Counted from the first letter of the stretch, positions 49,573-57,873 are shown. The stretch is 64,000 bases of DNA from Mucilaginibacter_A sp050955045 (GCA_050955045.1 JBPBQV010000002.1:1-64000); one strand, 5' to 3'. Translations and numbers: made by a program. Notes: generated by a model not told the origin, from the sequence alone.

Positions 49573-50331
49573 ATGTTAAGAAAAGCGAAGGAAGAGCGCA
49601 CCCTGAAAGACAATTTGCTGCTGGCTTCATCTACCGCATTTGTTGCCGGTATGACTAATGTTGCCGGCGTGATTGCTTTTTTATCTTTTACCAGTAACAT
49701 CACCGGCCATGTAGCCATGCTCGCCCAAAAAATTGTAAACAAAGAGCACCACGATGTGATGGTTTTTTCACTCTGGCTGCTCATGTTTTTACTGGGTGCA
49801 TTTTCGGCCAATTATATTACCAAAACCTATAGTAAAAAAGGTAGTTATCGTGCACATGCTGTTCCGATTTTTATTGAAGTCATCATTATGTTTGTAGTGG
49901 CTGTTTATGGTCATAATTATTATTCGGAAACGCAGCTGGAACGCGAACTTATTATTGGTGCCATGCTTTTTTCGATGGGTTTACAAAATGGTTTGGTATC
50001 AACGGTTTCCGGCGGATTAGTAAAAACCACCCATTTAACCGGTTTATTTACTGATTTGGGCGGAGAACTTTCTGAGTATCTGCACGCCGAAAAAGGCACA
50101 ACAGAACCAATTAAACAACGCCTGATGATCAGGTTTACCATTCTGGGATTTTACCTGGCCGGCGGTATTATTGGCGGAATTATGTTTGAAGCTTATGATT
50201 TCCGGATTTTTTACTTCATTCCGCTCATCCTGATCACTATTTTATATTATGATATTTCGACAGTACTTTTCCATCGTGCTGTTAAATTTCTGTTTTATCC
50301 TTTGAGAAAAAAACAATCTGTTAACAACTAA
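49573..50331 (+). CDS. DUF1275 (YoaK-like) membrane protein
   Basis: A 252-residue inner-membrane protein with about six hydrophobic segments. DUF1275 marks are TAFVAGMTNVAGVIAF, SNITGHVAMLA, GMQNG-like SMGLQNGLVSTVSGG and TTHLTGLFTDLG. The family is thought to transport something, but no substrate is known. It is followed after 33 bases by the carbonic anhydrase gene, which suggests co-transcription. Confidence 0.87.
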   Translation: MLRKAKEERTLKDNLLLASSTAFVAGMTNVAGVIAFLSFTSNITGHVAMLAQKIVNKEHHDVMVFSLWLLMFLLGAFSANYITKTYSKKGSYRAHAVPIFIEVIIMFVVAVYGHNYYSETQLERELIIGAMLFSMGLQNGLVSTVSGGLVKTTHLTGLFTDLGGELSEYLHAEKGTTEPIKQRLMIRFTILGFYLAGGIIGGIMFEAYDFRIFYFIPLILITILYYDISTVLFHRAVKFLFYPLRKKQSVNN

Positions 50332-50364
50332 TCAATCACTCAAAATCTTTAAAAATAAAAACTT

Positions 50365-51036
50365 ATGAGTACTGCAAATCATAGTCATGACATTCATGAT
50401 ACAAGTCACATTACTTACGAAAGTCTTTTAGAAGGCAATAAAACTTTTGTTGCCCAAGCTTTAGAAAACGACCCGTTGTATTTTGAGAAACTTGCCAACG
50501 GACAAAAGCCGCCCATTTTATGGATTGGTTGTGCCGATAGCCGCGTGCCGGCAAACCAGATTACCAATACTAATCCCGGTGAAATTTTTGTGCACCGTAA
50601 CATTGCAAACGTAGTGGTACATACCGATATGAATATGTTATCTGTGTTAGATTACGCTGTTAATGTTCTGGAAGTTAATCATGTTATTATAACCGGCCAT
50701 TACGGTTGCGGTGGTGTAATTGCTGCCATGACGAATAAAGAATATGGCATTATTGATAACTGGCTGCGTAACATTAAAGATGTGTACAAAAAACATGCAA
50801 CCGAGTTAAATGCTGTTGAAGATGAAAAAAAACGTGCCGATATGTTGGTAGAATTTAATGTGATGGAAAGTGTTGAAAACATATCCGAAACATCCATTGT
50901 ACAAAACGCTTGGAAAAACGGCAAAGATTTACAAATTCACGGATGGGTTTATTCGCTTAAAACAGGCCTTATCAAAGATTTGCAGGTAAGTAGCAACAAC
51001 AATAGTAATATGGATGATGTATTCAGGTTTATTTAA
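50365..51036 (+). CDS. Beta-class carbonic anhydrase
   Basis: A 223-residue zinc enzyme that interconverts CO2 and bicarbonate. The zinc ligands are Cys56, His112 and Cys115 (CADSRVP and GHYGCGG), with the Asp58-Arg60 dyad; HRNIANVV is also typical. The N-terminus is histidine-rich (ANHSHDIHDTSH). A strong terminator follows. Confidence 0.94.
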   Translation: MSTANHSHDIHDTSHITYESLLEGNKTFVAQALENDPLYFEKLANGQKPPILWIGCADSRVPANQITNTNPGEIFVHRNIANVVVHTDMNMLSVLDYAVNVLEVNHVIITGHYGCGGVIAAMTNKEYGIIDNWLRNIKDVYKKHATELNAVEDEKKRADMLVEFNVMESVENISETSIVQNAWKNGKDLQIHGWVYSLKTGLIKDLQVSSNNNSNMDDVFRFI

Positions 51037-51087
51037 AACCTGATCCATTCACTCCATAAACATAATTGCAATACAAAATTTGATAAG

Positions 51088-51116
51088 AAAAGTCCGGCTG
51101 AAAAGCTGGACTTTTT
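51088..51116 (+). terminator. Terminator after carbonic anhydrase
   Basis: AAAAGTCCGGCT-GAAA-AGCTGGACTTTTT: 12-bp stem with one G-U pair, tetraloop and T-run. Confidence 0.88.
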
Positions 51117-51136
51117 CGGTTTATTGAAAATGGCTG

Positions 51137-51180
51137 ATGCTTCTTTTATCAATTATATTTTAGGTTAATAAAAGAAGCAT
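51137..51180. repeat. Dispersed repeat, inverted pair
   Basis: ATGCTTCTTTTATC (51137-51150, +) and AATAAAAGAAGCAT (51167-51180, -) with a 16-base spacer; both are the TC sub-type. Confidence 0.88.
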
Positions 51181-51297
51181 TGTTAAGTTTTGAAACATTG
51201 CGCGTGTAAGAGAATCAATTTAAGCTATACAGATGTTTTTTCCATATTTATATGCAAAAATTATGGATGCAGAATCACTTTAGATTTTAATCACAAG

Positions 51298-51326
51298 CAA
51301 AAAAGCCCAGCCTCTCAGCCAGACTT
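51298..51326 (-). terminator. Terminator after pruA
   Basis: On the minus strand AAGTCTGGC-TGAGAG-GCTGGGCTT followed by TTTT; three G-U pairs in a 9-bp stem. Confidence 0.75.
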
Positions 51327-51336
51327 TCTAAAAATC

Positions 51337-52971
51337 TTACAATTCCCTATCCAAAAACGGATAACGAAAATCCTTCGGCGGATCAAAAGTTTCTTTAATT
51401 GTTCTAGGAGAAACCCAACGCAACAAATTAACCATTGAACCTGCTTTATCATTTGTTCCGGAACCTCTGGCACCGCCAAATGGCTGTTGACCAACTACTG
51501 CACCAGTACATTTATCGTTTACATAAAAATTTCCGGCTGCATTTCGTAATTCGTGTGTGGCTTTTTCAATGGCGTAACGATCTGTTGCTAAAATCGCACC
51601 GGTTAAAGCATACGGAGAAGTGTTATCGATCACTTTCAAAATTTCTTCAAAAGCTTCGTCTTCATATACATAAACTGTTAAAACCGGTCCGAATAGTTCT
51701 TCGCACATCGTTACGTAATATGGGTCTTCTGTTTTAATAATTGTTGGTTCCACAAAATAGCCAACTGATTTATCGTAATCTCCTCCGGCAATAATTTCTA
51801 TGCCTGGTGCTTCTTTTGCGGCATCAATATACGTGGCCAGCTTATCAAAAGAAGCTTCGGTAATTACGGCATTCACAAAGTTTTCAAAATCTTCTGTTGG
51901 TCCCATTTTAATGGATGCCAAATCAGCAACCAGCTTTTCCTGGATTTTCGGCCACAAAGATTTAGGCAGATAAGCACGTGAAGCAGCAGAACATTTTTGT
52001 CCCTGATACTCAAAAGCACCACGAATTAAAGCTGTGGCAATAATATCTACATCGGCACTATTATGTGCCAGAATAAAATCTTTGCCGCCAGTTTCGCCTA
52101 CAATACGCGGGTAAGTTTTGTATTTGTGAATATTGTTGCCGATGGTTTGCCAAATATTCTGGAAGACTTTGGTAGAACCCGTAAAATGGATTCCGGCAAA
52201 ATCAGGATGGTTAAAAATCACTTCTCCGGCAACCGGCCCGTCTACATAAATTAAGTTGATCACGCCATCGGGCAAACCAGCTTCTTTAAAAACCTGCATA
52301 ATTACGTTGGCCGCATAAACCTGCGGATACGCTGGTTTCCAAACCACAACATTGCCCATCAAAGCTGCAGATGCAGGCAAATTCCCGGCAATTGCCGTGA
52401 AGTTAAACGGTGTTAAAGCGAATACGAAACCTTCCAGCGGACGCTGCTCTACGCGGTTCCAAACGCCTTTGCCGGAAATGGGTTGCTGCGCATAAATTTC
52501 TTCCATGTAAGAAACATTAAATCGCAAAAAATCTATAAACTCGCAAGCGGCATCAATTTCTGCCTGATAAGCGTTTTTAGATTGCCCTAACATCGTTGCA
52601 GCATTAATTTTATAACGATACGGGCCGGCAAGCAAATCAGCAGCCTTTAAAAAAATTGCCGCACGCTGTTCCCAAGCTAGGTTTTCCCATTGTTCTTTGG
52701 CTGATAAAGCCGCATCAATGGCCTGATTTACATGGCTGGCATCACCTTCAGAGAAATAACCTAAAATATGTTTATGATCATGTGGCGGACGAACAGCCAG
52801 TTTAGTTGAAGTTCTAACTTCTTGACTGCCAATGTACATCGGAATATCTACTTCCTGCGCGCGTGCTTCTTCCAAAGCTTGCTTCAGCATCGCCCGCTCT
52901 AAACTGTGCGGACCGTAATTTAAGCCCGGTTCGTTTACGGGTTTGGGTATATTAAAAAATCCTTTTAGCAT
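51337..52971 (-). CDS. pruA: L-glutamate gamma-semialdehyde dehydrogenase (P5C dehydrogenase)
   Basis: PruA oxidises glutamate semialdehyde (from proline via P5C) to glutamate with NAD+. The 544-residue length and the sequence LTPFNFTAIAGNLPASAALMGN match the eukaryote-like TIGR01236 group. The catalytic glutamate is in VGETGGKD near residue 293 and the catalytic cysteine in GQKCSAASRAY near 326. No proline dehydrogenase gene is adjacent. It is monocistronic. Confidence 0.94.
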   Translation of the reverse strand: MLKGFFNIPKPVNEPGLNYGPHSLERAMLKQALEEARAQEVDIPMYIGSQEVRTSTKLAVRPPHDHKHILGYFSEGDASHVNQAIDAALSAKEQWENLAWEQRAAIFLKAADLLAGPYRYKINAATMLGQSKNAYQAEIDAACEFIDFLRFNVSYMEEIYAQQPISGKGVWNRVEQRPLEGFVFALTPFNFTAIAGNLPASAALMGNVVVWKPAYPQVYAANVIMQVFKEAGLPDGVINLIYVDGPVAGEVIFNHPDFAGIHFTGSTKVFQNIWQTIGNNIHKYKTYPRIVGETGGKDFILAHNSADVDIIATALIRGAFEYQGQKCSAASRAYLPKSLWPKIQEKLVADLASIKMGPTEDFENFVNAVITEASFDKLATYIDAAKEAPGIEIIAGGDYDKSVGYFVEPTIIKTEDPYYVTMCEELFGPVLTVYVYEDEAFEEILKVIDNTSPYALTGAILATDRYAIEKATHELRNAAGNFYVNDKCTGAVVGQQPFGGARGSGTNDKAGSMVNLLRWVSPRTIKETFDPPKDFRYPFLDREL

Positions 52972-53045
52972 GAATGTTAATTTTTGTTGAGATTGTAAAG
53001 ATAACTGAAATGCAGGAAATGCCTGAAAATAAGGTTTTGACTTGG

Positions 53046-53059
53046 ATACTTCTTTTACC
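53046..53059 (+). repeat. Dispersed repeat copy overlapping a gene end
   Basis: ATACTTCTTTTACC followed by GACCTAAAAA; it covers the stop codon and last residues of the MpaB-like gene (53055-53059). Confidence 0.8.
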
Positions 53060-53837
53060 GACCTAAAAATAGTCTATCCGGATTTTGATCCAAAGCTTTA
53101 ATCTGAAGCTGGTAATCGGCCGGTAAAATTAAGGCTTTAATTAATCGGTCTAAACCAATCTTCCGGCTCAATTTGTATAACGGCACGATCAGCATCAGTA
53201 AAGAAACTTTTCGCAAACCTAATAATTGCCTCACATGCGATGGCAACAATTGCGCCTGTACTTCTTTTAGCAGGATAAATCTTACAAAGCCTAAATGCTT
53301 TTTGTACTGCTTGTACAAATCAATCGTGAACTTACTTTTTTCAAGGTTTCTGCGGAGATGATCTTCACGCACGGGCAACCAATCAAGATAATTTGCAGGC
53401 AAATCTTTGATATTCATCTGCAAACCCATGCGGTAAAAAGTGTTGTAAATTTCTTCCTTTTCTGCGGAGGAAAGCTTGCGGTACAGCAATTCAAAAGCGC
53501 GAACCGAATAATCGATCAGTAAAAACAGCACATCGCGATATGCCCAATCCGGAATCTGGCTGCCACGATTTTTTTCTACTGCCGAATGAATGGCTGTAAT
53601 CTGATCAATGGATTTGTTGGCGTAATCCAGTTCCGAAAAAACAATTTTCTGCGCATACGTAACAGTAGAAAACAATCTTTCCAGCGGATCAGCAGGCAAA
53701 CGACCAGTAAAATACAACCAATCAACCGCTTTATTCAATGCAAATTCAGCAGAAGCACCAGCAAAAATGAACAGAATTGTATCGGCATTACTCCATATTT
53801 TCCGTACGATGGAGCCTTTTTCAGAGAATAATTCCAT
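53055..53837 (-). CDS. Oxygenase MpaB-like (DUF2236) protein
   Basis: A 260-residue helical protein of the DUF2236/MpaB family, some members of which bind haem and act on polymers or lipids. Signs are FIFAGASAEFALNKAVDWLYFTG, a LERLFSTVTYAQKIVF helix, and a late hydrophobic helix LRKVSLLMLIVPLYKLSRKIG. No signal peptide. The stop codon lies within a dispersed repeat copy, so the C-terminus (LFLGR) may have been set by that repeat. Function unknown. Confidence 0.72.
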   Translation of the reverse strand: MELFSEKGSIVRKIWSNADTILFIFAGASAEFALNKAVDWLYFTGRLPADPLERLFSTVTYAQKIVFSELDYANKSIDQITAIHSAVEKNRGSQIPDWAYRDVLFLLIDYSVRAFELLYRKLSSAEKEEIYNTFYRMGLQMNIKDLPANYLDWLPVREDHLRRNLEKSKFTIDLYKQYKKHLGFVRFILLKEVQAQLLPSHVRQLLGLRKVSLLMLIVPLYKLSRKIGLDRLIKALILPADYQLQIKALDQNPDRLFLGR

Positions 53838-53887
53838 AATTATTGAACGATAGAAAATGGTTTTTGTGCGAAAGAGTAGTTCACTGC

Positions 53888-54009
53888 GCTGTCATTCCGA
53901 ACGAAGAGAGGAATCTTATTCAAATAAAAATAGATTTTTAGCTGGTAAAAGAAGTATAAACCATTGCTGCTTTGATGAAGATTTCTCCCTTTGGTCGAAA
54001 TGACAGCGC
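53888..54009. repeat. Second repeat family, copy 2 (long inverted repeat)
   Basis: The left arm GCTGTCATTCCGAACGAAGA and the right arm TTTGGTCGAAATGACAGCGC are approximate complements, with AGGAATCTT and GAAGATTTCT inside. A dispersed repeat copy (53944-53957) sits within it. It shares TGCTTTGATGAAGAT with copy 1 at 40414-40510. Confidence 0.75.
53944..53957 (-). repeat. Dispersed repeat copy inside the second repeat family
   Basis: The plus strand reads GGTAAAAGAAGTAT preceded by TTTTTAGCT, between the two arms of the longer inverted repeat. Confidence 0.8.
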
Positions 54010-54027
54010 GACTTATTATGGCAATAT

Positions 54028-54318
54028 CTACAGCAAAATAATTTCCGTAATCAGTTCTGTTTCGGCCTGCTCGTTAATTTTTTCAATAATTTCCATCCGC
54101 ATCCGCAGCAATTCATTTTTGATGACGGAAGAATCCATCCGTATAAACAGCTTTCGGTTTAAAATAAAAAGTTCTTTGGTCCGGTTGGCGGCAGGTTTTC
54201 CTACCAAATTTGCCCAGTTTGCAATCACGCCCGTTTCATCAAATTTGCGCTTGATTTTGTAAACTTTAAGCATCTGGCCTAAAGCTTCTTTTAACGTTTT
54301 ATCGTTCGTGCGGCCCAT
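54028..54318 (-). CDS. DUF721 (DciA-like) protein
   Basis: A 96-residue protein starting MGRTNDKTLKEALGQMLKVY with the DUF721 core VIANWANLVGKPAANRTKEL and LFIRMDSSVIKNELLRMR. DUF721/DciA proteins are proposed to help load the replicative helicase; the position beside recF fits a replication or repair role. The gene overlaps the recF 3' end by about 20 bases, so they are co-transcribed. ATG 54318 is preferred over the preceding TTG. Confidence 0.82.
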   Translation of the reverse strand: MGRTNDKTLKEALGQMLKVYKIKRKFDETGVIANWANLVGKPAANRTKELFILNRKLFIRMDSSVIKNELLRMRMEIIEKINEQAETELITEIILL

Positions 54319-55411
54319 CAACTTGTCCTTTATGTACGTTAAAAATAACTACTTCTACACCAATTTTATCAAAAACCTGTTGCATTCTTTCGGCGTTTGT
54401 ATCTGTAATAAAAACCTGACCGAAATTGTTATCAGAAACCATTTGCATCAGTTTGTGTACGCGTTTTTCGTCCAGCTTATCAAAAATATCATCTAAAAGA
54501 AGTAATGGTTTGTAGCCTTTTTGCTGATACAGAAAACTGTATTGCGCCAGTTTAAGTGCTACCAAAAATGACTTTTGCTGCCCTTGCGAACCAAACTTTT
54601 TCATGGGCATTTGATGGATGGAAAACTGCAAATCATCTTTGTGGATGCCAGTGCTGGTACGTTCTAAAATACGATCACGTTCGGTAGATTTTTTCAACAA
54701 AGCCGCAAAATCTTCCTGCAATAATTGCGAATCGTAAACCAGTTCTACGCGTTCGGCATCTTCGCTTAAATACTGGTAATGCTGATTAAAAATCTCCGTA
54801 AAATCTTCCATAAAAGCTTTTCTTTTTTGGAAGATGATGTTGCCGGAAGTAACCAGTTGCTCATCAAAAACTTCTAACAATTGCGGATCATATTTTCCGG
54901 TATCAGCAATATTTTTTAACAGAATATTTCGGTTGAGTAACGTTTTATTGTACGAAATCAGTTCATCCAGATATTGATGATCGGTTTGAGAGATTACGTT
55001 ATCTATAAATTTGCGTCGCTCCTCGCTTCCTTCCATAATGATATTGGTATCGTACGGAGAAAGCATCACCAGCGGAAACAAACCAATATGATCTGCTAAT
55101 CGCTGGTATTCTTTTTTATTACGCTTAAACTGCTTTTTCTGATTGCGTTTGATGGCGCAGGAAACGGTGTCTCTTTGCTCGTCTTTGTTAAATGCTCCGT
55201 TTATCATAAAAAAATCGGAACCTTGCAAAATCTGCTGACTATCAATTGGGTTGAAGTAACTTTTGCACAACGAAAGATAATGAATAGCATCGAGCAGATT
55301 GGTTTTCCCGGCGCCATTATCGCCCGCAAAAACAGTTACGCCAGGCAGAAAATTTAAATCTGCCTGCACATAGTTTTTAAAATTGAGCAGGGAAAGCTGT
55401 GTTAAATACAT
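54299..55411 (-). CDS. recF: DNA replication and repair protein RecF
   Basis: RecF helps load RecA at single-strand gaps. From ATG 55411 the 370-residue protein has MYLTQLSLLNFKNY, the Walker A AGDNGAGKTNLL (30-37 core), YDTNIIMEGSEERRKFID, the signature-like GSQGQQKSFLVALKLAQ and Walker B LLLLDDIFDKLD. The upstream TTG at 55432 is rejected because a TAnnTTTG box (55421-55428) lies between. It is followed by the overlapping DUF721 gene. Confidence 0.95.
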   Translation of the reverse strand: MYLTQLSLLNFKNYVQADLNFLPGVTVFAGDNGAGKTNLLDAIHYLSLCKSYFNPIDSQQILQGSDFFMINGAFNKDEQRDTVSCAIKRNQKKQFKRNKKEYQRLADHIGLFPLVMLSPYDTNIIMEGSEERRKFIDNVISQTDHQYLDELISYNKTLLNRNILLKNIADTGKYDPQLLEVFDEQLVTSGNIIFQKRKAFMEDFTEIFNQHYQYLSEDAERVELVYDSQLLQEDFAALLKKSTERDRILERTSTGIHKDDLQFSIHQMPMKKFGSQGQQKSFLVALKLAQYSFLYQQKGYKPLLLLDDIFDKLDEKRVHKLMQMVSDNNFGQVFITDTNAERMQQVFDKIGVEVVIFNVHKGQVDGPHER

Positions 55412-55420
55412 GTTGGGTTT

Positions 55421-55428
55421 CAAAGTTA
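55421..55428 (-). promoter_or_regulatory. -7 promoter box for recF
   Basis: The minus strand reads TAACTTTG, exact TAnnTTTG, nine bases before the ATG at 55411. Confidence 0.5.
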
Positions 55429-55518
55429 ACAATCCTTCGCTTTTTGCAGTACAGAAGTTATGTAAAACAACTTTTAAATTTCAAAGAAAATAGGTGTTGC
55501 TAAACATGGTTAAAACTG

Positions 55519-55526
55519 TATTTTTG
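55519..55526 (+). promoter_or_regulatory. -7 promoter box for the TPR protein gene
   Basis: TATTTTTG with a TTG 18 bases upstream (55498-55500): the full Bacteroidota promoter layout, 22 bases before the ATG. Confidence 0.6.
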
Positions 55527-55548
55527 CACACTAAAATTTTGGATACAA

Positions 55549-56244
55549 ATGTCAATTAATCAACCTAATACTAAAGTTGCCACCGAGATAAATACTCCAG
55601 TAGAATCAAAAGCGTTAGCACAAACTGGAAATTTTGTAAGAGAAAATCAAAAAAGCCTCACTTTTATTATCGGTGCTGTATTGGCTTTAATTGTGATTTA
55701 CTTCGCTTATCAAAAATTTTACCTTGCGCCGCGCGAAACGGAAGCTTCCAATCAAATGTATGTCGCGCAGGATTTTTGGGACAAAAAAGAATGGGACAAA
55801 GCCATTAAAGGTGATGCCGGTTATCCGGGTTTTGCAAAAATTGTAGATGAATACAGTAATACCAAAGCAGCCAACCTAGCTTATTATTATTTAGGTGTTG
55901 CTTATTTAAATAAAGGCGAATACAAAAAAGCGGTTGATAATTTTACTAATTATCGTGGTGATGATTTGATTATTGCTGCACAAGCTTTAGGAAATACTGG
56001 CGATGCTTATGTAGAATTGAAAGATTACGATAAAGCCACATCTTACTACAAAAAAGCAGCTGATAAAGGCAATAACAACTTCATCTCTCCTATTTATCTA
56101 AAAAAACTGGCTTTGGTTTACGAAGTGCAGAAAAAATACAGTGATGCTTTGGATAGTTACAAAAAAATCAAAACTGATTTTCCGGAAAGCAACGAAGCAA
56201 GCAGTATCGATAAATACATTGCAAGGGCAGAAGCACAAAAATAA
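55549..56244 (+). CDS. Membrane-anchored tetratricopeptide repeat protein (YfgM-like)
   Basis: A 231-residue protein with a cytoplasmic N-terminus, one membrane helix at about 38-56 (LTFIIGAVLALIVIYFAY) and a periplasmic set of three or four TPR units (NLAYYYLGVAYLNKGEYKKA, ALGNTGDAYVELKDYDKA, KKYSDALDSYKKIKTDFP). The topology resembles YfgM, which assists folding of exported proteins. Upstream of ribH, from which it is separated by a repeat copy. Confidence 0.82.
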   Translation: MSINQPNTKVATEINTPVESKALAQTGNFVRENQKSLTFIIGAVLALIVIYFAYQKFYLAPRETEASNQMYVAQDFWDKKEWDKAIKGDAGYPGFAKIVDEYSNTKAANLAYYYLGVAYLNKGEYKKAVDNFTNYRGDDLIIAAQALGNTGDAYVELKDYDKATSYYKKAADKGNNNFISPIYLKKLALVYEVQKKYSDALDSYKKIKTDFPESNEASSIDKYIARAEAQK

Positions 56245-56265
56245 TTTCGGGTAATTTTTTTCCCG

Positions 56266-56279
56266 ATGCTTCTTTTACC
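56266..56279 (+). repeat. Dispersed repeat copy before ribH
   Basis: ATGCTTCTTTTACC followed by GGATAAA, joined on its left to a small TCGGG/CCCGA hairpin after the TPR gene. Confidence 0.85.
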
Positions 56280-56309
56280 GGATAAATTTTCTACAATCAA
56301 TCCCTGTTC

Positions 56310-56804
56310 ATGGCAACTCAATTAAAAAATTTATCGGATTTTACGCATACGGTTGTACCATCGGCCGCTTCTTACCGTTTCGGTATTGTTGTTGCTGAAT
56401 GGAATGCAGAAGTAACACGTGCTTTATTACAGGGAGCTTATCAAACTTTGCTTCGCTATGGCGCAAAAGAAGAAAACGTTTTAACTTACCCGGTTGCGGG
56501 CAGTTACGAGTTAACTTCTGGAGCTGATTTACTGTTAAAAAAAGGAGATTTAGACGCAGTAATTTGTTTAGGTTGTGTGATACAGGGAGAAACCCGGCAC
56601 TTTGATTTTATTTGCAACGCAGTAGCTAATGGTTTAAGCAACGTTGCCATTAAACATTCAAAGCCGGTAATATTTGGTGTATTAACTACCGATAACCAGC
56701 AACAGGCGATTGATCGCGCAGGCGGCAAACATGGCAACAAAGGAGACGAGGCAGCCATAACAGCTATTAAAATGGCTGATTTGGCTGAAACCTTAAACAG
56801 ATAA
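56310..56804 (+). CDS. ribH: 6,7-dimethyl-8-ribityllumazine synthase
   Basis: RibH condenses the ribityl pyrimidine with 3,4-dihydroxy-2-butanone 4-phosphate in the penultimate step of riboflavin synthesis and often forms an icosahedral shell. The 164-residue protein shows GIVVAEWNAEVTRALL, VAGSYELT, IQGETRHFDFICNAV with the catalytic His98, and FGVLTTDNQQQAIDRAGGKHGNKG. No FMN riboswitch or other rib gene is seen next to it. Confidence 0.95.
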   Translation: MATQLKNLSDFTHTVVPSAASYRFGIVVAEWNAEVTRALLQGAYQTLLRYGAKEENVLTYPVAGSYELTSGADLLLKKGDLDAVICLGCVIQGETRHFDFICNAVANGLSNVAIKHSKPVIFGVLTTDNQQQAIDRAGGKHGNKGDEAAITAIKMADLAETLNR

Positions 56805-56850
56805 AACAGGTATTATTATATTTTTAGAAAAGATTGTAAAATTTACCAAA

Positions 56851-56958
56851 ATGAGAAAATTTATTTTACTGGTTGCGTTTGCTGCTGTATTAACAGGTTC
56901 TTTATCTTCTTGTGCATCTAAGCTTTGCCCGGCTTACGGCAACAGTCGCCATAGATAA
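56851..56958 (+). CDS. 35-residue lipoprotein
   Basis: A very short gene: ATG at 56851, TAA at 56956-56958. The product starts MRKFILLVAFAAVLTGSLSS with lipobox Cys21, leaving a mature peptide of 15 residues (CASKLCPAYGNSRHR) with a second cysteine. The signal peptide is textbook, and the frame is preceded by an A-rich stretch. Tiny lipoproteins of this kind occur in Bacteroidota; the function is unknown. Confidence 0.7.
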   Translation: MRKFILLVAFAAVLTGSLSSCASKLCPAYGNSRHR

Positions 56959-56992
56959 TCGGTGTACTGTCAATTTGTAAAATATTTAGGGT

Positions 56993-57006
56993 GATAAAAG
57001 AAGCAT
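56993..57006 (-). repeat. Dispersed repeat copy before ytxJ
   Basis: The plus strand reads GATAAAAGAAGCAT preceded by TATTTAGGGT, 18 bases upstream of the ytxJ ATG. Confidence 0.85.
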
Positions 57007-57024
57007 CCGCGTAATTTTACCCCT

Positions 57025-57357
57025 ATGAATTGGATCAATCTTACCGCTACAGAACAAATTGATGCTATAAAAGCAGCAAACGGTTATAGTATTATTTTTA
57101 AACACAGCACGCGTTGTTCCATCAGCATGATGGCTAAAAAGAGGTTTGAATTGGATGGAAAACTATTTGATGAAAAAACCACTCCACTTTACTTTCTCGA
57201 TCTGATTAAATACCGGGAACTTTCTAAAAATGTAGCTGAAGTATTTAATGTTCACCATGAATCGCCGCAGTTATTATTAATCAAAGATGGCGAGTGCATT
57301 TTAGATCAATCACACTCATCCATCTCCGCAGAAGAAACGGTAGAAATGATTCAGTAA
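57025..57357 (+). CDS. ytxJ: YtxJ-like thioredoxin-fold protein (bacillithiol system)
   Basis: A 110-residue monothiol thioredoxin-like protein. The active segment is FKHSTRCSISMMAKKRFE with Cys31, matching the YtxJ (DUF2847) family, which is linked to bacillithiol redox chemistry. Late sequence FNVHHESPQLLLIKDG fits the cis-proline part of the fold. It meets the convergent OsmC gene end to end, with no gap, so two redox genes sit together here. Confidence 0.87.
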   Translation: MNWINLTATEQIDAIKAANGYSIIFKHSTRCSISMMAKKRFELDGKLFDEKTTPLYFLDLIKYRELSKNVAEVFNVHHESPQLLLIKDGECILDQSHSSISAEETVEMIQ

Positions 57358-57759
57358 CTACCAGCCAAAACTTACCGTTTTTTGAATATCCGGATGCAAG
57401 CTTAAATATACAGGGCAGGTTAAAGCTGCCCTTTCCAATATTTTTTGTTGTTTTTCGGTATAAGTTTCTGGAAATTTTAAATCAACCACAATTTCACCAA
57501 CACGCCGCGGACTGGCGGACATTATTTTTGTGATACTGCATTCTGTATGGTCAATATTGATCTGATGTTCTCTGGCAGTAATGCCCATAATGGTTAACAT
57601 GCAGCTTCCTAATGCAGCGGCTAATAAATCTGTAGGCGAAAAAGCTTCACCTTTTCCCTGATTATCTATGGGCGCATCTGTTAAAATTTGTGTTCCCGAT
57701 TGCAGATGTGTTGCCTGCGTTCTTAACGTTCCCTGATATACTGTTTCTATAGTTGCCAT
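57358..57759 (-). CDS. OsmC family peroxiredoxin
   Basis: A 133-residue OsmC/Ohr-like protein that reduces organic hydroperoxides. The two reactive cysteines are in LGSCMLTIMG and LTCPVYLSL; SPTDLLAAAL is the family mark. ATG 57759 (MATIETVYQG) is chosen over an in-frame start 24 bases upstream. Subfamily (OsmC versus YhfA) cannot be settled by eye. Confidence 0.88.
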   Translation of the reverse strand: MATIETVYQGTLRTQATHLQSGTQILTDAPIDNQGKGEAFSPTDLLAAALGSCMLTIMGITAREHQINIDHTECSITKIMSASPRRVGEIVVDLKFPETYTEKQQKILERAALTCPVYLSLHPDIQKTVSFGW

Positions 57760-57861
57760 TTTAAAAATTGTTTTGATTGGCAAATTAAATAAATTGCCGT
57801 CAGTTGATCGTCATTAAGCTTTTGGTTAACTACAATTTTTAATTAATAAACCGGAATTACT

Positions 57862-57869
57862 TAGTTTTG
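57862..57869 (+). promoter_or_regulatory. -7 promoter box for lipA
   Basis: TAGTTTTG matches TAnnTTTG and ends four bases before the ATG, so the lipA message is probably leaderless. Confidence 0.55.
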
Positions 57870-57873
57870 TATT

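Larger units (their letters stand above)
51037..51336. other. Gene-free spacer between carbonic anhydrase and pruA
   Basis: A 300-base convergent spacer. It holds a terminator on each side, one inverted repeat pair, and about 110 bases of AT-rich sequence in which I see no gene or motif. Confidence 0.6.
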
